17,565 bases of DNA from Cyanobacteria bacterium UBA9971 (GTDB lineage: Bacteria; Cyanobacteriota; Vampirovibrionia; Gastranaerophilales; UBA9971), in contig DNRP01000128.1 in the NCBI GenBank assembly GCA_003499955.1, forward strand, positions 1 to 17,565, read 5' to 3'. Position 1 is the first letter of the stretch. Every line of letters begins with the position of its first letter. Below are positions 6,571-14,357 of this stretch, one piece after another. The notes under the pieces were generated by a model. That model was not told where the DNA came from, searched no databases, and saw nothing but the letters and a program-made list of their open reading frames with translations. A program made the translations under genes and the position numbers.

Positions 6571-7070
6571 ACTAAATCTCCTTCTGTTAATATTTTAAGA
6601 TCAGCCTGTAGCTGCTTTCTTGCATTAAATAACCTTGATTTCACTGTCCCAATTGGACACTTTAGTTTTTGCGCAATTATATTTTGTTCGAGTTCTTCTA
6701 TGTCATAGAGTATGATAACTTCTTTAAGCTTTGGAGGAAGATTGTTTATGGCATTTGCTATCATTTTTTGCCTGAACATTCTTTCAGTTCTTTGATGAGG
6801 GGTTTCTATTCCTGACTTTAAAGATAAAAGTTCAGTATCATCGCTTGAAGTTATTTGTGATTGTTTGTAGTGTTTTGATTTGAAAAAATCCTTGCATGTG
6901 TTCACCACAATGGTTTTTACATACCCAAAAGGTTTATCCTGCGCGGAATTTTTCCATATTTTCAGGTAAACATCCTGCTCAATATCCTTTGAAGTTTCTT
7001 CATCAGTAAATTGACCAATTATTTTTCTTATTTTTATTTGATTTTGTTTAATAAATTCTTCTATTTGCAT
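6567..7070 (-). CDS. ECF-type RNA polymerase sigma factor
   Basis: A 167-residue protein with only sigma regions 2 and 4, the ECF layout. Region 2 covers about 1-65 and includes DIEQDVYLKIWK (29-40) and the FGYVKTIVVNTCKDFFK segment (48-64). Region 4 covers about 103-158, with LPPKLKEVIILYDIEEL and the recognition helix-turn-helix CPIGTVKSRLFNARKQL (138-154). It redirects RNA polymerase to stress promoters when released from its anti-sigma factor. Its ATG overlaps the stop of the anti-sigma gene by one base (TAATG), and its own stop overlaps the Spy-like start. The anti-sigma gene comes first, the reverse of the commonest order. Autoregulation is suggested by the ECF-like promoter upstream of the operon. 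Confidence 0.95.
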   Translation of the reverse strand: MQIEEFIKQNQIKIRKIIGQFTDEETSKDIEQDVYLKIWKNSAQDKPFGYVKTIVVNTCKDFFKSKHYKQSQITSSDDTELLSLKSGIETPHQRTERMFRQKMIANAINNLPPKLKEVIILYDIEELEQNIIAQKLKCPIGTVKSRLFNARKQLQADLKILTEGDLV

Positions 7071-7390
7071 TATTGAATATCTACTAATCCATATTCATCT
7101 ACAGGAAAAGCCGCTGTAGAAACAGATTCATCGTAAGCAATTTTTGTTGTGCAGTCGTTATTAAGGAAAACTGTTGATGTTACAACAACCAATGCCAAAC
7201 TGGCAGCTATATTTGCAAAAACTTTGCTTCTTTTTTGTGTCGCAAAATAAGGTTTTGCTTCCTTAATTATTTTTTCGGTTACCTGCATTTTTTTATACTC
7301 TAAATTGCAGGTTTCACAAGTCTGGATATGGTTTAAAAGCTCATCCTCTAATTCCTGAATAAAAAGTTTTTCAAATTTGTCACAACTCAT
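7070..7390 (-). CDS. Membrane-anchored zinc-finger-like anti-sigma factor
   Basis: A 106-residue protein upstream of, and overlapping, the ECF sigma gene. The cytoplasmic N-terminus has H21-x3-C25-x2-C28, the core of the zinc-binding anti-sigma (ZAS) motif, with Cys3 as a possible fourth ligand; the C3-H21 spacing is shorter than usual. One membrane helix runs from about 57 to 76, leaving only about 30 residues outside (77-106), with Cys80. The family holds its sigma factor at the membrane until a signal frees it. The short outer part argues against long-range protease sensing and fits control by a partner such as the Spy-like protein, which is inference. AGAAGG (7400-7405) lies 9 bases before the ATG. 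Confidence 0.85.
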   Translation of the reverse strand: MSCDKFEKLFIQELEDELLNHIQTCETCNLEYKKMQVTEKIIKEAKPYFATQKRSKVFANIAASLALVVVTSTVFLNNDCTTKIAYDESVSTAAFPVDEYGLVDIQ

Positions 7391-7423
7391 TTTTTTGAAC
7401 CTTCTTGATTTTGTTCTCTTAAT

Positions 7424-7454
7424 ATCATAACGAAATTTAAAATAAAAAGGTTCA
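7424..7454 (-). promoter_or_regulatory. Candidate ECF-sigma promoter (autoregulation)
   Basis: On the minus strand TGAAC (7450-7454) and CGTTATGAT (7424-7432) have 17 bases between the AAC and CGT elements. This matches the general ECF layout (xGAAC, about 17 bases, CGT). A start near 7417 leaves a leader of about 27 bases containing the Shine-Dalgarno of the anti-sigma gene. It fits a sigma factor driving its own operon. Confidence 0.6.
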
Positions 7455-7483
7455 TTTTTCTTAAATCATTAAATATTTATTTA

Positions 7484-7573
7484 CACCCACCCCCAACCCC
7501 CTCCCTAATAGGGAGGGGGCTAAAGTTAGTTTTTGAGCTCGCTATGGTCGCTTCGCTCCCTGCTCGCCCTTTT
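7484..7573. repeat. GC-rich palindromic repeat between the sigma operon and ilvD
   Basis: A perfect 10-bp stem, CCCCCTCCCT (7497-7506) with AGGGAGGGGG (7510-7519) and a 3-base loop, is flanked by C-runs. A second block follows at 7537-7570 with repeated GAGC/GCTC words (GAGCTCGC, TCGCTTCGCTCC, TGCTCGCC). It is much richer in G+C than its surroundings, which suggests an interspersed genomic repeat. It lies downstream of ilvD but has no T-run after the stem, so it is not a standard terminator. Confidence 0.6.
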
Positions 7574-7598
7574 TTTCTTTTGAAATTGGTTTAAAAAA

Positions 7599-9257
7599 TT
7601 AACAGCTTATTGCGCCTTTGCTGGCTGAAGTAACTGTTTTTGAATATCTGGAAAGATATCCTTTTGTTATTTTCTGAGGAAGCAGTTGAATTTCCTGCTT
7701 TCTTTTTGCAAGTTCTTCATCAGAAATATCAACATTAAGCTCTCTGGCGAGTATGTCGATTTTGATTTTGTCGCCGTCTTTCAGGTAAGCAATCGCGCCG
7801 CCTGCTGCTGCTTCCGGCGCAATATGCCCGATACAAAGCCCTCTTGTACCACCGGAAAACCTTCCGTCTGTTATTAGCGCAACGCTTTTGCCAAGACCTT
7901 TTCCTACTATCGAGGAAGTCGGGGCAAGCATTTCCCTCATTCCAGGTCCGCCTTTTGGACCTTCATATCTAATTACTACCACATCGCCGGATTGAACAAC
8001 ATCGGTGTTTATTGCCGCCATTACATCATCTTCACTGTTAAATATTCTTGCAGTTCCTTCAAATTTAAGGCATTCAGGGTCAACGCCGGAAATTTTTATA
8101 ACAGCTCCTTCCGGCACAATATTTCCATAAAGAACCGCTAATCCAGGATTTGAAGTTATCGGATTGTCAACAGGTCTTATTACTTCTGTATCAACCCATG
8201 CGTTTTCGGCTATTTCTTTAATAGTAAAACCTGATAAGGTTTTTGTATTGCTAATGCCGATATCTTTTTGTATTAAATTTTTTAATGCGCCTGATATTCC
8301 GCCTGCATTGTCAAAATCAGTCATAGTAACATTGCTTGACGGGTCAAGTTTTATTATTTGAGGAATTTTACTGCTTAAATCCTCGAAATCTTTCAGAGAA
8401 ATATCCAGACCTGCTTCATTTGCTATCGCAAGCAAGTGCAGAATGGAATTTGTCGAGCCGCCAAGCGCAAGGTCAGCAATAATGGCATTTCTGACTGAAT
8501 CTTTTGTGATTATATCAAGAGGAAGAATCTTTTCTTTGACTAATTCAACTATTCTAAAGCCGCTGTCAAAAGCAATTCTTCTTTTTTTAGCGGAAACAGC
8601 CAACGCGGAAGCGCACCCCGGCAAGCTCATACCCATAACTTCCGTCAGGCAAGCCATTGTATTTGCTGTATACAAGCCCTGACACGAACCTATTCCTGGA
8701 CAGGAATTTATTTCATATTTTTCGAGCTCTTCTTCTGTAATTTTCCCGGCTTTAACTTGACCTACAGCTTCAAATGTCCCTCTGATAAGAGTTAAAGTTT
8801 GATTTTCGCATTTTCCGTCCATCATAGGACCTGCTGTTACAACAATGCAGGGAATATTTAATCTTGCGGCAGCCATCAGCATACCCGGTGTGATTTTATC
8901 GCAGTTTGAAAGCAAAACTAAACCGTCTAAAGAGTGTGCGCTTGCAACGGATTCCACGCAGTCTGCAATTAAATCCCTTGACGGGAGAGAAAACCTCATT
9001 CCTTCATGCCCCATAGCTATTCCGTCACAAATGGCGGGAACTCCAAATATAAATGAATGTCCTCCGGCAGAATGAACACCCTTTTCTATAAATCTTTCCA
9101 AATCCCTCATCCCAGAGTGTCCTGGTACTAAATCGGAAAAACTGCTCGCTATACCAATAAACGGAGCTTTTAACTGTTTTTTAGTTAGACCAAGTGAATA
9201 CAACAATCCTCTATGCGCTGCTCTATCAAGACCTTCAGTTATTTTATCGCTTTTCAT
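7599..9257 (-). CDS. ilvD: Dihydroxy-acid dehydratase
   Basis: Dehydrates 2,3-dihydroxy-isovalerate and 2,3-dihydroxy-3-methylvalerate to the 2-keto acids, the step after IlvC. The ATG at 9257 gives 552 residues and has GGGAG 8 bases upstream (9266-9270). A longer frame from a TTG at 9281 or an ATG at 9272 would put the Shine-Dalgarno inside the gene, and the N-terminus [16 protein letters not shown] is typical of the family. Conserved sites are [11 protein letters not shown] (77-87), [12 protein letters not shown] (117-128, Cys119), CPGIGSCQG (186-194, Cys192) and [11 protein letters not shown] with Ser468. Residues 44-47 read VPGH, as in E. coli IlvD, not the TPCN cysteine motif of the [2Fe-2S] enzymes, so an oxygen-sensitive [4Fe-4S]-type enzyme is expected. 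Promoter and start are its own. Confidence 0.97.
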   Translation of the reverse strand: MKSDKITEGLDRAAHRGLLYSLGLTKKQLKAPFIGIASSFSDLVPGHSGMRDLERFIEKGVHSAGGHSFIFGVPAICDGIAMGHEGMRFSLPSRDLIADCVESVASAHSLDGLVLLSNCDKITPGMLMAAARLNIPCIVVTAGPMMDGKCENQTLTLIRGTFEAVGQVKAGKITEEELEKYEINSCPGIGSCQGLYTANTMACLTEVMGMSLPGCASALAVSAKKRRIAFDSGFRIVELVKEKILPLDIITKDSVRNAIIADLALGGSTNSILHLLAIANEAGLDISLKDFEDLSSKIPQIIKLDPSSNVTMTDFDNAGGISGALKNLIQKDIGISNTKTLSGFTIKEIAENAWVDTEVIRPVDNPITSNPGLAVLYGNIVPEGAVIKISGVDPECLKFEGTARIFNSEDDVMAAINTDVVQSGDVVVIRYEGPKGGPGMREMLAPTSSIVGKGLGKSVALITDGRFSGGTRGLCIGHIAPEAAAGGAIAYLKDGDKIKIDILARELNVDISDEELAKRKQEIQLLPQKITKGYLSRYSKTVTSASKGAISC

Positions 9258-9292
9258 AATTAATTCTCCCATCTCGTACAATTATTGTGAAA

Positions 9293-9301
9293 ATTATATC
9301 A
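9293..9301 (-). promoter_or_regulatory. Extended -10 promoter of ilvD
   Basis: Minus-strand TGATATAAT is a perfect extended -10 (TGnTATAAT). The -35 position is weak, as is common with this promoter type. A start near 9286 leaves a leader of about 29 bases before the ATG at 9257, with no room for a leader peptide or T-box. Confidence 0.55.
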
Positions 9302-9409
9302 CATTGGCGTTTTCATTTATAATTTGAATAATTTACTTCAAACATATGTTAATTTTTTATCACAACAAGGCGAAAATTTTTATATAAATACACAAAATGA
9401 AAGAACAAA

Positions 9410-10087
9410 ATGGGAAAACTCGATTATTTTATATATTTGATGCTGGCGTTAATATTTTATCTTGTGTGTAACAATGCTTTTAATGTGTCTGTTACAACAA
9501 CAGAAACCCCTAAAAATACAGAAATGGCGCAATTATTTAATTATGAAAATCTGAAAGACCCTGAACAAGGTTTATATATTAATATAAAAGGCGAAAATAT
9601 TAATATAGCAAAGAATAATTATACAATGAACGTGTATCCTCAAGCTAATTATAGAATTTATGCCATGGTGATGAGTAAAACAAGATATATATGGGGATGG
9701 GATGGAGATGTTGTTCCTTATGATCTTGCGCTTGCGTGGAATGAATTAATGCTTCCTCAAAACCAGAAAGGGATATCATATACTCAATCAAACCGGTGGT
9801 ATTATTATCAATTTAATGAAAAATTTCCTCTTTCACAGTCTTATGTAAACACACATTCGTCAAATCATCACATAATTCCTGCGAATAAAACTGTCTTTAA
9901 TGCTATTGACAGAGTGCGAATTAAAGAAAAAATTTATATGGAAGGTTATTTAGTAAATCTTAAAGGTAAAGTTGACGGAAGAGACGCTTGGAGAAATACA
10001 AGTTTAACACGCAACGACACCGGTGACGGCGCCTGTGAAGTGTTTTACGTAAAAAGAGCTGTACTTAACGGCAAAATTTACGAGTAA
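9410..10087 (+). CDS. Membrane-anchored conserved protein of unknown function
   Basis: A 225-residue protein with one N-terminal hydrophobic segment (about 6-20) and an extracytoplasmic domain. Conserved-looking blocks are YRIYAMVMSKTRYIW (81-95), PYDLALAWNEL (103-113), SNRWYYYQF (127-135), HSSNHHIIPANK (149-160), IYMEGYLVNLKG (175-186) and SLTRNDTGDGACEVFYV (198-214). The N-HHIIPA and SLTR-x-DTG-x-GACE motifs match, from memory, a conserved hypothetical family found widely in bacteria with no assigned function. The His pair, the Asp/Thr/Gly stretch and the single Cys209 may form a site, but no enzyme class is evident. No strong Shine-Dalgarno is visible; the start is supported by the membrane segment directly after it. 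Divergent from ilvD, convergent with the next gene. Confidence 0.85.
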   Translation: MGKLDYFIYLMLALIFYLVCNNAFNVSVTTTETPKNTEMAQLFNYENLKDPEQGLYINIKGENINIAKNNYTMNVYPQANYRIYAMVMSKTRYIWGWDGDVVPYDLALAWNELMLPQNQKGISYTQSNRWYYYQFNEKFPLSQSYVNTHSSNHHIIPANKTVFNAIDRVRIKEKIYMEGYLVNLKGKVDGRDAWRNTSLTRNDTGDGACEVFYVKRAVLNGKIYE

Positions 10088-10118
10088 TCTCTCATAAAAA
10101 GTGTTAAATATAAATTTT

Positions 10119-10673
10119 TTAATCCAGATAAAAAACTGTAACGACTTTATGTCCTTCTTCCGCATAAGCAACTGCTTTGTGAAGAGTTCCGCTGGTATGA
10201 GAAAGGAAGCATATAAGCTGCTGGCAATCGTCAATAATTTCCCTATTACATATTCTGCTGGCATCAGCAAGAGTCATCATTGCTCTGTCAGGATGTTCAA
10301 CTATGTTAGGAATACCGATAAGCTGATCTTGAACATCTGATGGCTGCTGACCTATAGTTTGAGGAAGAATTACTTTTAGCTTCGTAGGTTCAGCTTTCAT
10401 AGCGCCTCTAATAGCAGCTGCGTTTGTTCCGCTTGACCCGCCGCTGGTTATAAGTATATTTCCTTGGTTCACAAGAGCAAAAGCAAGTGTTTCAATAATT
10501 TGCTGGTGTGTAATAGGTAAATTTCTGCTGCCTATTATAGCTATTTTTTTTGATGACTGTTGTATAGTAGCCAACTCATGCGCTAACTGATCTATTGCTT
10601 CAGGCATATCATCAGTATCATCCAAATCACCTAAAGGTACCATTATCGAGTGGCGTTCTTTATCTTCTGTCAT
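10119..10673 (-). CDS. SLOG/DprA-like Rossmann-fold protein
   Basis: A 184-residue cytoplasmic protein. After a polar N-terminus (1-40) comes a DprA/Smf-like nucleotide-binding fold: the strand and turn KIAIIGSRNLPITHQQ (43-58), then LITSGGSSGTNAAAIRGAM (74-92), the VILP strand (101-104), the SRICNREIIDDCQQLICF segment (139-156) and a final KVVTVFYLD (176-184). It is shorter than DprA and lacks the C-terminal winged helix, so it is not the DNA-uptake factor itself. From memory, very similar proteins with the ICNREII and VVTLFYFD signatures are common in Cyanobacteria. It may bind a nucleotide or signal ligand; the function is unknown. AAGGA lies 7 bases before the ATG (10681-10685). The gene is convergent with 9410-10087 and divergent from pcrA. 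Confidence 0.85.
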   Translation of the reverse strand: MTEDKERHSIMVPLGDLDDTDDMPEAIDQLAHELATIQQSSKKIAIIGSRNLPITHQQIIETLAFALVNQGNILITSGGSSGTNAAAIRGAMKAEPTKLKVILPQTIGQQPSDVQDQLIGIPNIVEHPDRAMMTLADASRICNREIIDDCQQLICFLSHTSGTLHKAVAYAEEGHKVVTVFYLD

Positions 10674-10720
10674 CCTGCGTTCCTTATCTCTCTGTACAAA
10701 TCAACTTAAAAACCTTTTCA

Positions 10721-10749
10721 ATTATATACTTAATTACATTAATAAACAA
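10721..10749 (-). promoter_or_regulatory. Candidate promoter of the SLOG/DprA-like gene
   Basis: Minus-strand TTGTTT (10744-10749) and TATAAT (10721-10726) are separated by 17 bases. A start near 10714 gives a leader of about 40 bases containing the AAGGA site. Confidence 0.5.
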
Positions 10750-10792
10750 ATAATTAATTGTAAAAAGTACACACATTATTAACATTTTGTAT

Positions 10793-10820
10793 TATATACC
10801 AAAAATCTCCATGGTATATA
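10793..10820. promoter_or_regulatory. Inverted repeat, possible operator
   Basis: TATATACCA (10793-10801) and its exact complement TGGTATATA (10812-10820) flank 10 bases. It lies in the 256-bp region between the SLOG gene and pcrA, about 110 bases before the pcrA ATG. The form fits a dimeric regulator site, but there is no T-run for a terminator and no recognised consensus. Confidence 0.35.
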
Positions 10821-10929
10821 AATGTAAAGAAATTATTAAGATTAAACAACTTTTTCTTAAAAGACACAATATATTAAAGTATTTTAAAATATTATAGAAT
10901 GTAATGATATTAAAAAAGAAATTAAATTA

Positions 10930-13317
10930 ATGAATGAAATTTTAGCAGACTTAAATTCGCCGCAAAAAAGTGCTGTCAGGCAGGAAACAGGGTGTTTGCT
11001 TGTACTTGCGGGAGCAGGCAGCGGAAAAACAAAAGTATTGACTCACCGAATAGCCTATTTGATAGAAAATGGCGCAAAACCCTGGGAAATTTTATCTGTA
11101 ACCTTTACCAATAAAGCTGCCAAAGAAATGAAAATAAGGCTTGATAATATTTTAGGAGAAAAAACAGCCGGACATCTCTGGATAGGGACATTTCACAGTA
11201 TATGCAGCAGAATTTTAAGACATGAAGTAGAAAATTATCTTGTTAAAGGCGCAATTTTCAGAAACTCGAATTTTGTAATTTACGATGAAAGCGATAGCCT
11301 GAGCATAATTAAACAGGTTGTTAAGGCTGAAAATCTTGATGAAAAGCTTTACGCGGCAAGAATGGTAAAATCCGCAATAAGTATGGCAAAAAACAAAATG
11401 ATTGACGCTGACAGGTTTGAATACCTTGCCAGAGACAATCGCGAGAAAAATATAGCAAAAGTTTTTCATTCTTACGAAGAAGCCCTCAAAACAAATAACG
11501 CTTTAGATTTTGATGATCTGCTTTTAGTTACTGTAAAAATGCTGGAAGCCAACGAAGAAACGCTTAACAAATACAAATCACGCTTCAATCACATACTTGT
11601 AGACGAATTTCAAGATACAAACCAGCCGCAATACAGATTAATAAGTCTTCTATACAAAGGGACAGAAAATGATTTTGATGTAATAAATGACGGCAGAAGC
11701 CTTTGCGTGGTCGGCGATATAGACCAATCTATATATAGTTGGCGGGGAGCTGATTATAAAATCCTTCTGAACTTCCAGAAAGAGTTTCCCGGTGCGGAAC
11801 TTATTAAACTTGAGCAGAATTATCGGTCAACAGGAACGATTTTGGAAGCTGCAAACCATATCATAAAACACAATCGGGATAGAATTTCCAAAAATCTCTT
11901 CTCTAACAAAGGTCAGGGCGAGCCGATTATTTGCAACGAAACGCAGGACGAGTCAGAAGAAGCTCATTTTATTGTGGATAGAATCAAGGAGCATACAGCA
12001 CCGGGGAAACGCACACTAAGTGAGTGCGTGGTTCTTTACAGAACAAATGCACAGAGTCGGGCGCTGGAAGAAGCTTTCATGTCCAGAAAAGTCCCTTACG
12101 CTATGGTAGGCGGACAAAAGTTTTATGAAAGAAAAGAAATTAAAGATATTATTGCTTATTTAAAGCTTATTTATAACCCGAGCGACTCACAGAGCTTAAA
12201 AAGAATTATTAATGTACCGAAAAGAGCAATCGGCGCGACAACTGTCAAAAAAATAGAAGAAGTTGCCCAAAAACAATATACATCATTGTTTGCGATATTG
12301 GAAAGAATAGACGAGTTCTCCGAATTTTCGGGTAAAGTCGCCAATAAACTCAAAGAGTTCGTAAAACTCATAAATAAATCCAGAGAAAAAGTAAATGAAG
12401 CTGTTTTAAGCGAGTTTTTGTCTGTTTTAATTGATGATGTGGGCTATATTGAAGAATTGAGGGCGGAAGTAACTCAGGAAGCGGACAGCAGGATTGAAAA
12501 CATCCAAGAATTTATAAGCGTAGCGCGCGCACAGGAAGACATGGGGCTTGATACCGAGCTTGGCGAATTCTTGACGCGGATGTCTTTAATCAGTGATATA
12601 GATTCATTATCAGAAACAAATGACGCCGTAACAATGATGACACTTCACGCTGCAAAAGGTCTTGAGTATTCTATTGTATTTATGGCAGGGCTTGAAGAGG
12701 GAATGTTCCCTCATTCCCGCTCTTTGAATAACAATGCGGAGATGGAAGAAGAAAGACGCTTAATGTACGTTGGCGTAACACGAGCCGAGGAGCATCTTTA
12801 TTTTACTTACGCAAAGCGCCGACTGATTTACGGGGATTATAGGTATTTTACGCCGAGCAGATTTTTGAATGAAGTTCCGCCGCATCTTATGAAGATGGCG
12901 GGCTATAAACCCGCTGAAAAAAGAGCTTCTATCTATGAAACTACAGCTTCAAAAAGCGCGGGATATAATACGAACAGTTTTTCAAAACCTTCTTATGATT
13001 CCCCTGTAACAAGTAGTGGCGGATTCGGGAAGAATTTCCGTCTTCCTGATTCATTGAGAAAGAATAAAGAACATGTAGCTGTAAAAACTCAAGAAATTCC
13101 TAAAGAAAAAGCTGTTTTGAAAAAGGCAGACAAGCCTGTTAAGAAAAAACCTGTAGAACTTTTTGAAGTTAAGACACGTGTTTTGCATCCCAAATTCGGA
13201 ATTGGAGAGATAGAGCAAATCGTGAATGTCGGGGATATTCCTATGTATTCGGTGATGTTCAATGAAATAGGTCGCCGCGCCATAGAAGCCGAATCAGGCG
13301 TTCTCAAGAAGTTTTAA
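10930..13317 (+). CDS. pcrA: UvrD/PcrA-type ATP-dependent 3'-5' DNA helicase
   Basis: A superfamily 1A helicase that unwinds DNA with 3'-5' polarity in repair, replication restart and removal of RecA filaments. The 795 residues carry all the motifs: Walker A GAGSGKT (28-34), Walker B DEFQDT (225-230), motif III VVGDIDQSIYSWRGAD (260-275), LEQNYRST, motif V TLHAAKGLEY around H573-K576, and motif VI YVGVTRAEEHL with R618. A short extra loop (243-257) precedes motif III. After a basic, flexible linker (about 645-735) the last 50 residues form the C-terminal PcrA/UvrD Tudor-like domain (VLHPKFGIGEI ... ESGVLKKF), which in relatives contacts RNA polymerase. The N-terminus MNEILADLNSPQKSAV matches the family, fixing the start, although the Shine-Dalgarno is weak. 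An IS remnant begins 28 bases after the stop. Confidence 0.96.
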   Translation: MNEILADLNSPQKSAVRQETGCLLVLAGAGSGKTKVLTHRIAYLIENGAKPWEILSVTFTNKAAKEMKIRLDNILGEKTAGHLWIGTFHSICSRILRHEVENYLVKGAIFRNSNFVIYDESDSLSIIKQVVKAENLDEKLYAARMVKSAISMAKNKMIDADRFEYLARDNREKNIAKVFHSYEEALKTNNALDFDDLLLVTVKMLEANEETLNKYKSRFNHILVDEFQDTNQPQYRLISLLYKGTENDFDVINDGRSLCVVGDIDQSIYSWRGADYKILLNFQKEFPGAELIKLEQNYRSTGTILEAANHIIKHNRDRISKNLFSNKGQGEPIICNETQDESEEAHFIVDRIKEHTAPGKRTLSECVVLYRTNAQSRALEEAFMSRKVPYAMVGGQKFYERKEIKDIIAYLKLIYNPSDSQSLKRIINVPKRAIGATTVKKIEEVAQKQYTSLFAILERIDEFSEFSGKVANKLKEFVKLINKSREKVNEAVLSEFLSVLIDDVGYIEELRAEVTQEADSRIENIQEFISVARAQEDMGLDTELGEFLTRMSLISDIDSLSETNDAVTMMTLHAAKGLEYSIVFMAGLEEGMFPHSRSLNNNAEMEEERRLMYVGVTRAEEHLYFTYAKRRLIYGDYRYFTPSRFLNEVPPHLMKMAGYKPAEKRASIYETTASKSAGYNTNSFSKPSYDSPVTSSGGFGKNFRLPDSLRKNKEHVAVKTQEIPKEKAVLKKADKPVKKKPVELFEVKTRVLHPKFGIGEIEQIVNVGDIPMYSVMFNEIGRRAIEAESGVLKKF

Positions 13318-13385
13318 TTTGCTATAATCCTTAGCAATATGTCATGTCGAAAAGTCAAGACACAAAATTTTCAAGTTACCATCTA

Positions 13386-13928
13386 TTAGCCGGTTAATTT
13401 GATGAATTTCTCATAGTTTTTTGACCTGTGTAAATTTTCAAAATATATCTCATTCGGTGTTTTGCAATCTAAAGAGGCGTGAATCCTGTCAGAATTGTAA
13501 AAGCTGACATAATCTGCCGTTCTGGATTTTGCTTCAAAAATATTCTTGTACCTGAATAAGTAAACATTCTCGTATTTATAGCTTCTCCAATATCTTTCAA
13601 TGTAAATATTATCCAAAGCTCTGCCTTTGCCGTCCATTGAAACAAGAATATTGTTTTTTAAAAGATTTTTATAGAAATTTTCACTTGCAAATTGACTTCC
13701 CTGATCTGAATTAAATATTTCCGGATGAAGAAATTTATTAAGGGCTTCTTTTAAAACGTCTATACAACTGCTTTGCTGAAGCGTTGCAGTAACCTTGTAT
13801 GAAAGAATTTTTCTTGAATAAACATCAATTATTGCCGTTTTGTATGCATATTCTTCTGATGTCGGTACATAAGTAATATCAGATTTCCAAACCTGGTTTG
13901 GTCTGGTTACAAATATTCCGTCAAGCAA
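13386..13928 (-). pseudogene. IS3-family transposase OrfB, DDE integrase core (frameshifted)
   Basis: The catalytic half of an IS3 OrfB. The rve core is complete: W14-K-S-D17-I-T-Y, then FNSDQGSQF with D75, and LDNIYIERYWRSYKYE with E111. D75 and E111 have 35 residues between them, the D,D(35)E spacing of this family. The frame stays open upstream to a region encoding E-H-K-F-P-Y-L, but the start given is a TTG with no real initiation signal; this part was originally joined to the upstream frame. A one-base shift at an A7 run (13948-13954) separates it from the helix-turn-helix portion. It should not give an active transposase. Confidence 0.85.
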
Positions 13929-13938
13929 ATACGGAAAT

Positions 13939-14163
13939 TTATGTTCGTTTTTTTGCTCTGTAGTTGCTATAGGTTGGACAAACTGCTTTTAAGCCTTCTT
14001 TTTCTCTTATTGTCGTGACTTTTCTGTAGGGAATATCAAATCCTCTTCTCTCAAGTTCTTTCCACACCTTAGTATGTCCGTAAAAACAAGCATATCCTCG
14101 AATATATTCCATTACTACTTTCAATTTTAAATCTGCCGAGTATTCTTTTACTTTTTTCTTCAT
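13939..14163 (-). pseudogene. IS3 orfA start fused to orfB N-terminal part by internal deletion
   Basis: Residues 1-23 (EYSADLKLKVVMEYIRG) are the start of an IS3 OrfA helix-turn-helix domain. From residue 24 the sequence reads YGHTKVWKELERRGF (28-42) and VTTIREKEGLKAVCPTYSNYR, which is the N-terminal winged-helix part of OrfB. The rest of OrfA, including the usual leucine zipper, and the first part of OrfB are gone, with the joint near 14094. The frame ends early after KKRT at a TAA because of the shift at 13948-13954. Without the shift the chain would run into the integrase core. The 74-residue product would have no transposase activity. Confidence 0.82.
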
Positions 14164-14292
14164 TTTCCTATCCTTTCATTCTTTCTATTTTCCTATGAAA
14201 AGATAGTAACTTTGTTTTTTCTGTCTTAATTTTCTGTCATATTATAAACTTACATAACAAACATTATCAGACTTTAAATCTTAGAAATAACT

Positions 14293-14332
14293 TTGACTCA
14301 TATGTTATTTTTTAATACAGTGAAAATATAAT
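14293..14332 (+). promoter_or_regulatory. Candidate promoter region of the exported-protein operon
   Basis: TTGACT (14293-14298) is followed after 17 bases by TACAGT (14316-14321), and a perfect TATAAT lies at 14327-14332 with a weak -35. Either could start transcription 10-30 bases before the ATG at 14358. The site lies about 50-90 bases outside the IS end. Confidence 0.4.
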
Positions 14333-14357
14333 ATAGCTGGTAGGTTAAGAATAATAT

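Larger units (their letters stand above)
13345..14239 (-). mobile_element. Degenerate IS3-family insertion sequence
   Basis: About 895 bp bounded by imperfect terminal inverted repeats of some 40 bp: TGTCGAAAAGTCAAGACAC ... AGTTACCATCT at 13345-13384, and on the other strand TGACAGAAAATTAAGACAG ... AGTTACTATCT at 14201-14239. Inside are a fused orfA/orfB fragment and an orfB integrase core. Intact IS3 elements are usually 1.2-1.5 kb, so several hundred bases are missing. No clear target-site duplication was found, so the exact ends may be off by a few bases. Confidence 0.8.

Noticed and set aside
7497..7519. GC-rich hairpin as the ilvD terminator
   Set aside because: No T-run follows the stem on the minus strand; G-rich sequence follows instead. 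It fits a repeat better.
13319..13337. TTGCTA/TAGCAA hairpin after pcrA as a terminator
   Set aside because: Only 6 bp with a 7-base loop and no T-run, so it is too weak to call.
13948..13954. A7 run as a programmed -1 frameshift site of the IS
   Set aside because: A -1 shift does not lead into the integrase frame; a +1 or -2 change is needed. The run also lies inside orfB, not at the orfA/orfB junction, so a mutation is more likely.
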